NCBI GenBank assembly: GCA_026874595.1
Contig: CM049313.1
Location: forward strand, 17,233,508 to 17,297,507
Direction: 5' to 3'
Source: Sipunculus nudus
Lineage: Eukaryota > Annelida > Sipuncula > Golfingiida > Sipunculidae
DNA: 64,000 bases
Below, one piece after another: positions 56,701 to 64,000 of the stretch (its first letter is position 1; every line of letters begins with the position of its first letter). The notes beneath the pieces are model-generated. The model was not told the origin of the DNA. It saw nothing but the letters and a program-made list of their open reading frames with translations, and did no database searches. Position numbers and translations under genes: made by a program.

Positions 56701-57313
56701 GTTCTTTTACTTCCGTCAGTGAAATTATGATTGTCCCTCGACAAAATATCCCCGAACTTCACGAGAACATGCCTTCATGCTTGATCTGATGGCTGGAAGA
56801 ACGGAATGTGTCACCTTCTTGCTGGGCGATGACGCGTAGAGACTTTGGGGGCGGTGTTTATAAAGATCAAACAGCTTCCAGTTCTGGACCAGGGAAGGCA
56901 TGGAATGTCTCTTGACGTGAGAGCCCTAGATATTTTAGGCATCGGAGATGCTGATTGTCCAACATATGTATGCATGACTTTGGGGATACAAACTTTTATA
57001 TTGGTCTGGTCTTGTAAACCCTTTGTTACATAGTTAAATCAAGTTTAAAGGATACTGGTAAACTTGTTTAACATAAACACAAATTTCAGATAAATGCATA
57101 AAACCAGTCTTGAGAATTGCTGACAAATCAATACTGGAAGAAGGCAAGTAAGAATCAGAAAATACATATTTTACGAATGGTTAATAATAGAAAAAAACTT
57201 AGGAGAATGTGATATTTAAAAAATGTATTAATGACTTGACCAATATGGCGTAAAAATTTCATCTGAGATAATAAAAAACATTTCTGGCTCAGTATTCGTA
57301 GTATCCTTCCAAT

Positions 57314-57376
<63 letters not shown>

Positions 57377-57427
57377 CAACAACACGAGTTACGCCCGTGT
57401 CACACAATAAAAAGAGCACCTGTAACA

Positions 57428-57485
<58 letters not shown>

Positions 57486-57878
57486 CAATAAGTCAGAATA
57501 GCCTGAAATTGCTGAATATAATATTCAATTGTGTTTATCTCCATTCTTATTGATGATTTCAAAATAATAATTTACATTGCTGTTAAGTACCAGTGATATG
57601 GAGTTAAAACTGCGTGACGACTGAGAAATATTTTTAGGTACATATTTTACGAATGGTTAATAATAGAAAAAACTTAGGAGAATGTGATATTTAAAAAATG
57701 TATTAATGACTTGACCAATATGGCGTAAAAATTTCATCTGAGATAATAAAAAAATCAAATATCTTTATCTTCTAGCCGATTTATAATTTCATATATGTGC
57801 AAGGTAACAATAGCGCAGGAGACATGACTCCTTACCGTGCTCCATTTCTGGCTCAGTATTCGTCAGACTCCTTCCAAT

Positions 57879-57947
<69 letters not shown>

Positions 57948-57996
57948 ACAACACGAGTTACGCCCGTGTCACACAATAAAAAGAGCACCTGTAACA

Positions 57997-58078
<82 letters not shown>

Positions 58079-58474
58079 ATAAGTCAGAATAGCCTTAAAT
58101 TGCTGAATATAATATTCAATTGTGTTTATCTCCATTCTTATTGATGATTTCAAAATAATAATTTACATTGCTGTTAACTACCAGTGATATGGAGTTAAAA
58201 CTGCGTGACGACTGAAAAATATTTTAGGTACATATTTTACGAATGGTTAATAATAGAAAAAAAACTTAGGAGAATGTAATATTTAAAAAAATGTATTAAT
58301 GACTTGACCAATATGGCGTAAAAATTTCATCTGAGATAATAAAAAAATCAAATATCTTTATCTTCTAGCCGATTTATTATTTCATATATGTGCAAGGTAA
58401 CAATAGCGCAGGAGACATGACTCCTTACCGTGCTCCATTTCTGGCTCAGTATTCGTCAGACTCCTTCCAATTTA

Positions 58475-58562
<88 letters not shown>

Positions 58563-58611
58563 ACAACACGAGTTACGCCCGTGTCACACAATAAAAAGAG
58601 CACCTGTAACA

Positions 58612-58680
<69 letters not shown>

Positions 58681-58889
58681 TATCAATAAGTCAGAATAGC
58701 CTTAAATTGCTGAATATAATATTCAATTGTGTTTATCTCCATTCTTATTGATGATTTCAAAATAATAATTTACATTGCTGTTAACTACCAGTGATAACGA
58801 GTTAAAACTGCGTGACGACTGAGAAATATTTTTAGGTGGCACTACCACTCTTGCGTATGAGATAAGGTTATTAAAGTTCGATGGACAGG

Positions 58890-58939
<50 letters not shown>

Positions 58940-61900
58940 GAGGGCTGTAATGATTAATAGCTAAGCTTGTTTAGTATATAGGGAAATGGTACAGGAATCT
59001 TGTTACTGCCCATGGTAATCGAACCAATGAACTTCGGATTGCTAATTTACTCCTTACCGAAGCCGATTGTCAGTCATTATTTCGAAAGATATTAGTAAAT
59101 TCAGATAAACTGAACATTCAATAGTGAATGTTATATAAAACGGGCATGCCATATAATCACCACTTATAAAAAAGCCGGAAGCCAGTATCAAATCAGTAGA
59201 AGGTTTAATAGAGTCCAGAATCAAAGTTCTGTCCATTATAAGAGATATTGTTTTAGAATATCCTGTGCAAAGGCCCTTCCTGACTTCATTCACGTATCTG
59301 TTGAAATGAAATAAGTGGTGATTAGGAGCATTGTTTTCCTCTTCATCCGCGACTGTTTCATAATAACGAACTTGTGTTTGAAAGCTGCGAGCTTATCAGG
59401 GGCGGATATAGGATATAGCAAAGGGGGGTCTAACCTAAGAGGACTAATCACAAAGCCTAAAAAAGTACTTAGGTCAGGAGAGGGAAGGGGTCCAGTCGGC
59501 AAAAATCTGAAACCCTCAACCCATGGGCCATGATGCTCAGCTGAATTCAGGAAAAATTAAACAATGGGCGACATGACTCCCAGTGGTGTCCAATATAAAG
59601 GGAGAAATGCGTAAATTAGAAAAAAAATCGAGGTGGCACCACCAATCTACAGGAACTGATGAAACACTCCATGTTCAATAGGCATGCAAAATATTATGGT
59701 GATCAATACATCAGTTATTCAGATACTCGAACCTTTGTATAAAATTTTTAATTATTCTGGGGGGGGGGGGGGAGGGATATATTTGAGCCTCACAGCCTAA
59801 GGATATGGGTAACAGAGACCTAATATGAAGTTTTCATGAAGACTTTTCATGGACCTCCTTGGATGTCGAGTTAGAAGAATCTAGGTCAAACAGAGACGAG
59901 TTGTGCTTTGTCAAAGGATGACTGCTTCATTTGAAAATGTCAAAAATAGAGAAAGAATGCGTAAAAAATCTTTGAAAAATTCAGGAGTCGCCACTAGTCT
60001 ACAGGAACTGATAAAACACTCCATGATCAAAATGCACGCAAAGAATCATGGCAATCAATGCATTAATTATTCAAATACAGGAGCTTTTGTATCACATTTT
60101 AGTTATTCTGGGGGGTACTTACGAGCCCAATAGCTCGAAGGATATGGCTAACAGAGACCTAATTCCAGGTTTCTTTGAAGACTTAAGGACCTCTTAAGAC
60201 GATAAGTTAAAAGATTCTAGGTCAAACAATGATGATTTGTGCTTGTTAACAGATGATGCTCCATTTAAAGATATCAAAAATCGAGAAAAAATGTGTAAAA
60301 AATAGAAGAAAAAAAAACCCAGGTGGCGCCACCAACCTGCAGGAACTTATGAAACACTATAAAATCAATATGCTTGCAAGGAATCATGGTGATCAATGAA
60401 TTAGTAAATATAGATACTGGAGCTTTTGTATCAATTTTTTAATTATTTCGTGTTGTACTTTCGCGCCTTAGAGCTTAGAGGGTATCGGTAACAGAGACCC
60501 TGTTTCATGTTTCCCAGGAGATTTTTCATGGACCTCCCCGGATGTCTAGTAAGAAGATTCCAGGTCCAGCAGTTACGAATTGTGCCCTGTTAACGAACTG
60601 ACGGACGGACGGAGCGATTGCCGGACGGTCGGACGGACGATGGACGAAGAGTGACCGCTATAGGTCAGATGACTTTAAGTCAACTGAGCTCAAAAAGTTG
60701 CGACTGAAAAGGAGGGTCCGGACCCCCTGGACCCCAACCTCCTCTCTGGGTTCGTTCCTAGGCTTATACTTGCACAGTCCGAGGGACTTGCAGTTCTGTT
60801 CAAATAAGCATGCGTCCTGCCTTAGTCAAGAAACTGGTAACGCTACTAAAACAGACTGTTCAACGGACTCTGGTAACACAGGGGGCGAACGGAAATTAAT
60901 TAATTAATTTATGTTGTTCTCTTTTTAATTTACCGATTGACTTAAGTTGATTCAAATTTTGCAGTTAGAATTCAGGAAGGTGTGAAAATTTGGACAATAA
61001 TACATTTTCACTGTAAGCCTTAATTTATACAACATACAATTTCATTATACATTAGTACCTTTGAGTAAAGGACAGTAACTAACCAATATTAAAACCATTG
61101 ACTTCATTGGAGAGGCGACTCTTTTTAATATTGTTTTGCACCTTTAGAATTTTCAGCTGCATAATATACTACTGTGGTGCCAATATTCACTATTGCTTCA
61201 GGTCCATAATAGGTTTGCAAGGCCATTTGTTATTATAGTTTTCCAATATAACATATAAAATCAAACATAATACGCTGAGCCTAATGTTCTATGCCTGGCA
61301 CAAAAAAACATTTGGCCCGAGAACTACGCATTAGTTATATAATTATCCACCAGCCCGCAGCGACTGTCCAGGACGATGCCACACAGCAACTTTGCCCCAT
61401 TTTAAAAGACACCATGGCCCACCTCACGAAGCCAGAGGCGTAAGACATTATTTAAAATCAATTACCAATTACATTTATATAATTTCTATCAATAAAGTAT
61501 TGACGGACTTACCCAATCAGAGACATCTTCTGTGTGGCCGCCATTAAGGTATATGGTCAAACTCAAGGCATGGATACGTCCGTCTTGCATGAATCCAACC
61601 TGGTTGGGAAAATATACATATCCGGCTCATATAAATAACGAAATTAATAAATAAAGTAAGACAAATTTTCTAAATAGCGTGTTAGTGCTAGCTGGCGACC
61701 CGGGTTTGATCCACGGCGTGGATATGAGACTGGGTTAAAGTGACCCTTCTAACGCGGGTTGTTTTTTCCGGGACCTCCGTTTTTCTCCATCCCCGCAGAC
61801 TACCGGACAACACCATCCAAGCCATGGCGAGTGCCTTCCATGACTGTGTGTACAATCCATGTAAAATAAATAACTTTATATTTATTATAAAAAAATTGCA

Positions 61901-63397
61901 GGTATTTTATAAAAATATGTCACATCATTACAATATCAGATTAGTTGATAAATTAAAGGAGTTCGTTTTCTCGGTCATTATTCCGAAATAGTGGTTTTCT
62001 GAACAAACAAGCTGTTATTTAAATATTTTATTATATCTGAATTAATGCCAGCGTTATTGCCTGTTGTGACTTACTTTGTATCTTCCTAACATGCCGTGAC
62101 TTTTTCCTGTTAGACGCATGTCTTCCTCCTGATCAAAGACACACCGCACAGGTTTGTTGTACCTAAAGATATATAAATACCGTAAATGTCGTAATGAGCG
62201 CCATTGGCGATTTAGTGATACTTATGAAGATGAGATTCCTGATAAACAATTTATTGCCAGCACTGCAAAAAGGACATTCTTTATCATCATAAATGATCAC
62301 ATAAATACTTCACCGTTCACAAACTGAAGGTCACGATCACACGATTCAAATTTGACATATCTAGGAGACGGATCTTTCACATCATTCCTGGTTGATAAAC
62401 CGAAATTGGGCAAATTTTTAATTTATTATCCTGGCTTTTGCTGATGATACCTTTATCCGTGAAGTATGGTTTAAAGACCATTATTTATTTTTTTTAACTT
62501 AACCTTGCTGCAATGTAAAACAAAAGTGCAAATGCTGACAAAATCATATTTTGCTATGAACTTCATTAAGCAGAATATCAGACTGACTCAGTTCATAATT
62601 TTTTTTGACAGGATATAATAGAATCGAAAAAAAGATATTAAGGTTAAGAAGAAAGTGTCATTACGTACTTCATAGCTGCTAAGCTTGCAGGGCCTATCAC
62701 CATGTAAGACTGGAACTGCTTGCCTCCAAAACTTCCGCCTGTTAAAATATGATCGTGATGAAAACTGAGTATTTCCAAACTTAAATTATAGAGAACCTGC
62801 GGAATTTGGCTCTATTCTTCTAACCTAATATTTAGATTTTTAATCAGGTCCATTATTATACCTCAGGTGAGCTGATCAGCATATGCAGCAAACTCCGTCT
62901 TGTCTGCTGTGATTATGAGTACATACAATAATTTAACAATATATGTTCTGGGACAGAGATTACTATCTTCACATTACCTGTTTTGTACGTTGTAAATGTT
63001 ATGTGTGTGGGCAAACACAGTAACACGAATGACATCAAAGAATAACTCCGAAACAAGGAGAGACTCATAAAAGACACCATTTGAAAGGTTGAAAAATCTT
63101 CACTTTTGCAGTTGCGTGGTGCTGCTACCAGGGGGCGTGCATGCTACATTTATCTTTCGCACCCCTGATTACGCCCAATGCAAGTTTTGTTTCCATTTGG
63201 ACACAGGGGTATATTAGCAGATAATTAGAAATTTTAAAGAGAACAAACTGTATATTATGTACATTTAACAAACCTAAGTAGTTAACATATCCATGTAAGG
63301 CAAATAAAAGAAAAAGAATCTTATGATACATACCTACACGTTTGATTTTTATCACAATCCTGTTTGCTGGCACTCCAAGCACGTCAGCAACAATTCT
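43710..63397 (-). CDS. Gene A: aldehyde-oxidase-like molybdoenzyme, C-terminal half (15 exons, 541 aa + stop)
   Basis: Encodes most of the molybdopterin/substrate domain of an XDH/AOX family enzyme; the N-terminal half lies beyond the right edge. Fifteen exons join in consistent phase to one stop at 43710-43712. Landmarks: GGSFGGK, A-F-R-G-F-G, THE-type [45 protein letters not shown] and the catalytic G-I-G-E-P-P. At the bovine XDH substrate positions it has Gln for Glu802, Tyr for Arg880, and by alignment Ala and Pro for Phe1009 and Thr1010, while Glu1261 and Arg912 equivalents remain. Tyr and Pro at the second and fourth of these are, as I recall, features of mammalian AOX3. Likely substrate: aldehydes or heterocycles rather than xanthine (inference). 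Chemistry: hydroxylation at Mo, electrons to FAD. Confidence 0.93.
44158..44325 (-). CDS. Gene A exon: L-L-T-x-G-P-x-x-Y-K-I-P segment
   Basis: Encodes [20 protein letters not shown], then [15 protein letters not shown], ending V-V-Y-S-S-K. These equal the family's G-x-G-x-x-x-x-E...L-L-T-x-G-P-x-x-Y-K-I-P and Y-S-S-K-x-x-G-E-P-P. Acceptor TTTCAG, donor GTGACG. Confidence 0.95.
44513..44682. repeat. Two (TA)n microsatellites
   Basis: TA runs at 44513-44572 and 44624-44679 separated by a ~50-bp fragment that contains ATTCCCACATACACGGGTAT, itself partly palindromic with the SINE tail family. Confidence 0.9.
44690..44975 (+). mobile_element. tRNA-like SINE with perfect 40-bp inverted ends, between (TA)n tracts
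   Basis: Ends at 44712-44751 and 44936-44975 are exact 40-base complements. Inside is a tRNA-like unit with A box TGGCCAAGTGG (44874-44884) and B-box-like GTTCGTATCC (44921-44930). (TA)n lies directly outside both ends. A related copy is at 47280-47560. Confidence 0.75.
45052..45138 (-). CDS. Gene A exon: D-V-G-x-S-L-N-P segment
   Basis: Encodes [20 protein letters not shown], then G-Q-I-E-G-G-F-L-Q, the D-x-G-x-S-x-N-P-x-I-D-x-G-Q-x-E-G-x-F pterin-binding stretch present in all XDH/AOX enzymes. Acceptor GACAG, donor GTCAGT, phase 0. Confidence 0.96.
46131..46245 (-). CDS. Gene A exon: Y-F-x-Y-G-x-x-C-S-E-V segment
   Basis: Encodes [14 protein letters not shown], then [20 protein letters not shown], then T-G-A-H-Q. 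F-x-Y-G-x-x-x-S-E-V-x-I-D-x-L-T-G is a family signature in the Mo domain. Acceptor CTACAG lies in the last unit of an AT-rich tandem array (46246-46860). Donor GTAAGT, phase 0. Confidence 0.95.
46246..46860 (-). repeat. ~45-bp tandem array abutting a gene A acceptor, ~13 units
   Basis: Unit near GTTGATCAAGTATATATATC followed by ATCACATATCATGACGTCTAAA. The unit nearest the exon supplies the acceptor region (CTTGATCAACTCTGTCTACAG on the minus strand), and the exon itself has GGATCAACTATGACATC near its start, so the first exon bases may belong to the same repeat. An embedded (TA)n is at 46397-46442. Confidence 0.75.
47119..47171 (-). CDS. Gene A exon: short Y-L-D-x-V-S-L-S-A-T exon
   Basis: Only 53 bp, encoding [17 protein letters not shown] plus two bases. 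It matches A-A-Y-x-x-R-V-S-L-S-A-T-G-F-Y in the family. Acceptor TTTTAG, donor GTACGT, phase 2. Confidence 0.92.
47280..47560 (+). mobile_element. SINE-like copy beside (TA)n
   Basis: Shares with 44690-44975 the tail CCACTTTTCTGTGTATA-like phrase (here CGACTTTTCTGTGTGTTC), GCATGCAAAGT, ACATGTAGTGGGTA and TGACGTCACTACCNTGACGT. A short (TA)n lies at its left edge. Confidence 0.65.
47600..50164. other. Gene A intron, rest
   Basis: AT-rich sequence between the exons at 47119 and 50165. It holds a poly-C/(CA)n junction near 47617-47640 and mixed (TA)n/(CA)n near 49330-49430. A plus-strand frame of 93 codons at 48232-48513 has no known match and no supporting signals. Nothing else recognised. Confidence 0.4.
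50165..50239 (-). CDS. Gene A exon: A-C-x-x-x-x-x-R-L-E-P helix
   Basis: Encodes [20 protein letters not shown] then A-W-E-Q-W, equal to the family's A-C-x-x-L-x-x-R-L-x-P...N-P-x-G-x-W-x-x-W. I chose the donor GTAGGT directly after W (phase 0); a GT four bases later is weaker and would break the frame with the next exon. Confidence 0.92.
50702..50771. repeat. (CA)n(TA)n compound microsatellite
   Basis: About 17 CA units followed by TA units, ending about 30 bp from the gene A donor at 50803. Confidence 0.9.
50804..50932 (-). CDS. Gene A exon: V-A-S-R and S-D-L-N-G segment
   Basis: Encodes [20 protein letters not shown], then a variable loop, then [10 protein letters not shown]. These match V-A-S-x-x-L-x-I-P-x-x-x-I-H-x-x-E-T-S-T and S-D-L-N-G-x-A-V in XDH/AOX. 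Acceptor TTCCAG, donor GTAGGT. A (CA)n(TA)n microsatellite lies within 30 bp of the donor. Confidence 0.95.
51025..52024. mobile_element. TA-flanked pogo/mariner-like non-autonomous element
   Basis: Termini CAGTACAGCGCCGTATTTC (51025-51043) and the complement of CAGTAGAGCGCCGTATTTC (52006-52024) match at 18 of 19 bases, and both are flanked by TA (51023-51024, 52025-52026). TA target and CAGT start suit the Tc1/mariner-pogo group. About 1.0 kb, no transposase frame; near both ends CGGAA/TTTTCGGAA motifs repeat. Confidence 0.8.
52154..52252 (-). CDS. Gene A exon: G-G-T-E-M-G-Q-G pterin loop
   Basis: Encodes [20 protein letters not shown], then [13 protein letters not shown]. The G-G-T-E-M-G-Q-G loop contacts the molybdopterin and is nearly invariant; the His or Thr usual after G-L is Asn here. 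Acceptor TTTAG, donor GTAAGA. Confidence 0.95.
53047..53450 (+). mobile_element. tRNA-derived SINE, near full length
   Basis: The head has an A-box-like TGGCTCAGGGG (53061-53071) and a degenerate B box (GGATGGAACCTC), followed by a ~330-bp body ending in an A-rich tail. The body is shared with 23760-23995. It is on the strand opposite to gene A. Confidence 0.65.
53567..53985 (+). mobile_element. Dispersed repeat family, copy 2
   Basis: Inverted partner of 41700-42142 (see there). This copy carries a ~60-bp stretch near its middle (CTGGAGACAGGCCGCACT) that differs from copy 1, showing independent decay. Confidence 0.7.
54722..54803 (-). CDS. Gene A exon: K-R-G-I and substrate-pocket strand
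   Basis: Encodes [20 protein letters not shown], then [11 protein letters not shown] has K-R-G-x...F-G-I-S-F-T-V-P-F-L-N-Q, where F-T (bovine 1009-1010) sandwich the purine. Gene A has A-P there by ungapped alignment. Acceptor TTCAG, donor GTAAAT, phase 0. Confidence 0.92.
55731..55876 (-). CDS. Gene A exon: helical insert
   Basis: Encodes [20 protein letters not shown], then [17 protein letters not shown]. The pattern x-E-M-N-x-x-K-x-x-x...L-x-x-C-W-x-E-C-L-x-x-S-x-Y is characteristic of the family. Acceptor TTTCAG, donor GTTCGT, phase 2. Confidence 0.93.
56183..56374 (-). CDS. Gene A exon: AFRGFG loop; Arg880 position is Tyr
   Basis: Sixty-four codons: [13 protein letters not shown], then [20 protein letters not shown], then [15 protein letters not shown] carries the Arg912 and Phe914 equivalents. 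Counting back 32 residues from that Arg without gaps, the XDH Arg880 falls on Tyr of V-A-N-Y. XDH's H-M-D-N-C-Y is L-G-G-N-V-Y. Acceptor TTCCAG, donor GTAATA, phase 0 at both ends. Confidence 0.95.
57170..58845. repeat. Three tandem copies of a ~480-610-bp block with compound microsatellites
   Basis: Each copy has TTTACGAATGGTTAATAATAG, then (CT)n(TA)n, then ACACGAGTTACGCCCGTGTC, then (TA)n(CA)n(TA)n, then ATTGCTGAATATAATATTCA and CTGCGTGACGACTGA. Copies 2 and 3 share an extra ~110 bp (with GCGCAGGAGACATGACTCC) missing from copy 1. Single-copy parts are almost identical, so duplication is recent. Confidence 0.9.
58894..58941. repeat. (GA)n microsatellite
   Basis: GA repeat of about 20 units with one interruption, directly after the triplicated block. 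Confidence 0.9.
59395..60700 (+). mobile_element. Tandem-repeat element related to the 33-35 kb array
   Basis: About three units of ~300 bp, each with CAGGAACTGATRAAACACTCC, AACAGAGACCTAATTCCAGG and AAGATTCTAGGTCAAACA. The second half of the unit matches the 165-bp unit at 32960-35030. It ends with GACGGACGGACGGAG-type repeats and AAGTCAACTGAGCTC, which is roughly inverted relative to the start phrase ATGCTCAGCTGAATTC. Confidence 0.65.
61513..61599 (-). CDS. Gene A exon: V-G-F strand
   Basis: Encodes [20 protein letters not shown] then G-H-T-E-D-V-S-D-W, aligned residue for residue with the XDH segment V-G-F-x-x-x-G-x-I-x-A-L...N-A-G-N-S-x-D-L-S. Acceptor AACCAG, donor GTAAGT. The next exon is 5.1 kb away at 56374. 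Confidence 0.94.
61680..61870 (+). mobile_element. tRNA-derived SINE fragment
   Basis: B-box-like CGGGTTTGATCCACGGC followed by a non-tRNA body (GTGGATATGAGACTGGG...CGGGACCTCCGTTTTTCTCC) and ending GTAAAATAAATAA. The style is that of mollusc tRNA-SINEs; the 5' A box is lost. Confidence 0.5.
62075..62162 (-). CDS. Gene A exon: R-x-x-x-D-x-x-E-D-M segment
   Basis: Encodes [20 protein letters not shown], then [10 protein letters not shown], matching the family's R-P-V-R-x-x-x-D-R-x-E-D-M-x-x-T-G-x-R-H. The XDH Arg-His before P-F is Ser-His here. Acceptor TTTAG, donor GTAAGT, phase 0. Confidence 0.94.
62669..62738 (-). CDS. Gene A exon with GGSFGGKQ: Glu802 position is Gln
   Basis: Encodes [20 protein letters not shown] then A-A-M. 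XDH has G-G-G-F-G-G-K-E here, with the Glu (bovine 802) binding purine; AOX usually has Val or Ala. Gln is seen here and the third Gly is Ser. The Phe (bovine 798) is kept. Acceptor AACAG, donor GTACGT, phase 2. Confidence 0.93.
63334..63397 (-). CDS. Gene A, first exon in window: approach to Mo site
   Basis: Encodes R-I-V-A-D, then [16 protein letters not shown] plus one base. V-L-G-V-P-x-N-R-I-x-V-x-x-K-R is the invariant strand just before the G-G-G-F-G-G-K loop. Acceptor TTACAG, donor GTATGT, phase 1. Confidence 0.93.
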
Positions 63398-64000
63398 CTG
63401 TAAAAAATATGAAATAATGTCCAGTTAATATTGTATTTAGACTAAGTTAAAATAGACATCAATTCCAAATATAGTTTTGCAAGGACGAAGAAAAACAATG
63501 CCCCAAGGACCCAAAGTCTTAAAACTCCAAAAATTCACCTGCTTTTTCTATATAAGCGAGGTGCATTCTGGCTTTCTCTGAGTAGTAATGATGTCCATTT
63601 CATTCCTGTTAAACCCGTCTTATAATGCCTCCTAAATTACGTATGACCTTGTTTATCTACAAGCTGTTTGTAAACACGCAAATGTTGACAAAAAAGCATA
63701 AAAAGTCATCCTAAGGTGGTTGGTTGCATACATGCAGAAGTTCAAAGTCTCTTGTTGCAAAACCTCTTTGCAAAATTGCGTTTGTATGACTTGTCTCTAG
63801 ATGCCCTTGCTCATTTGTATTTTGTGGACGTTACAAACAGGTGGATATAAACAAAACAAACAGCCTGTGTGCGGTTGGATCAGGGTTTCTGGCCTACTTT
63901 GTAAAAGGTACAAGGACTGTACTTTAGTTAATAGACGTCAGATATTCTACTAGACCAGAAATCACATATGTTCAAAAACACCTGTGACTAGGAGGTAACA
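63398..64000. other. Gene A intron at right edge
   Basis: The previous gene A exon should encode the S-T-Q-x-P segment. No such sequence was found in these 600 bp on the minus strand, so it lies beyond the window. Confidence 0.6.

Larger units (their letters stand above)
56375..61512. other. Gene A 5.1-kb intron
   Basis: Flanked by exons that join perfectly in phase 0, so no exon is missing inside it. It carries poly-C runs (56485-56504, 56648-56664), a triplicated microsatellite block (57170-58845), (GA)n (58894-58933) and a tandem-repeat element (59395-60700). Confidence 0.8.

Noticed and set aside
59054-59293. 79-codon minus-strand frame as a gene A exon
   Set aside because: The flanking exons at 61513 and 56374 already join in phase and align without a gap to XDH; this frame has no family motif.

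Overview
Eukaryotic, probably molluscan (bivalve-like) nuclear DNA. The window is AT-rich, has long introns with canonical GT-AG junctions, and is packed with microsatellites, tRNA-derived SINEs, foldback elements and long tandem repeats. The taxon is an inference from gene architecture and repeat style; nothing in the window names a species. No bacterial-style operon, rRNA or CRISPR array is present.

The only convincing protein-coding content is two members of the molybdo-flavoenzyme family (xanthine dehydrogenase / aldehyde oxidase, XDH/AOX), both on the minus strand, head to tail. Upstream gene A enters at the right edge and ends at a stop codon at 43710-43712. Its last 15 exons (43710-63397, 541 residues) encode most of the molybdopterin/substrate domain. 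Downstream gene B starts at an ATG at 35804-35806. Its first 18 exons (722-35806, 651 codons) encode both 2Fe-2S clusters, the FAD domain and the start of the hammerhead domain, then it runs off the left edge. I joined the exons by hand: all phases agree and no stop interrupts either reading frame, so both genes look intact.

Gene A lacks the purine-binding residues of XDH (Gln for Glu802, Tyr for Arg880, bovine numbering) but keeps the catalytic Glu1261 equivalent, so it reads as an aldehyde-oxidase-type enzyme. Gene B keeps all eight Fe-S cysteines but has a shortened FAD loop and lacks the NAD-site signature of XDH, again AOX-like. The pair is probably a lineage-specific tandem AOX cluster.

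Layout: 1-721 unassigned; 722-35806 gene B, with introns of 0.2-6 kb loaded with elements; 35807-43709 intergenic spacer; 43710-63397 gene A 3' half; 63398-64000 unassigned intron.

The most unusual structure lies in gene B introns 3 and 4. The two neighbouring exons that carry Fe-S cysteines (exons 4 and 5) are each preceded by a tandem array whose unit is the intron 3' end plus the first part of that same exon. Exon 5 has about 20 extra ~89-bp copies, part of them in a 356-bp higher-order repeat; exon 4 has about 12 copies in two blocks split by 2.6 kb. Other notable items: a 2-kb foldback element with a 1.2-kb pyrimidine-only core, a TTAA-flanked element with terminal inverted repeats, a TA-flanked pogo/mariner-like element, a pair of Helentron-like elements full of ~325-bp repeats ending 23 bp from a splice donor, and SINEs joined to (TA)n tracts.
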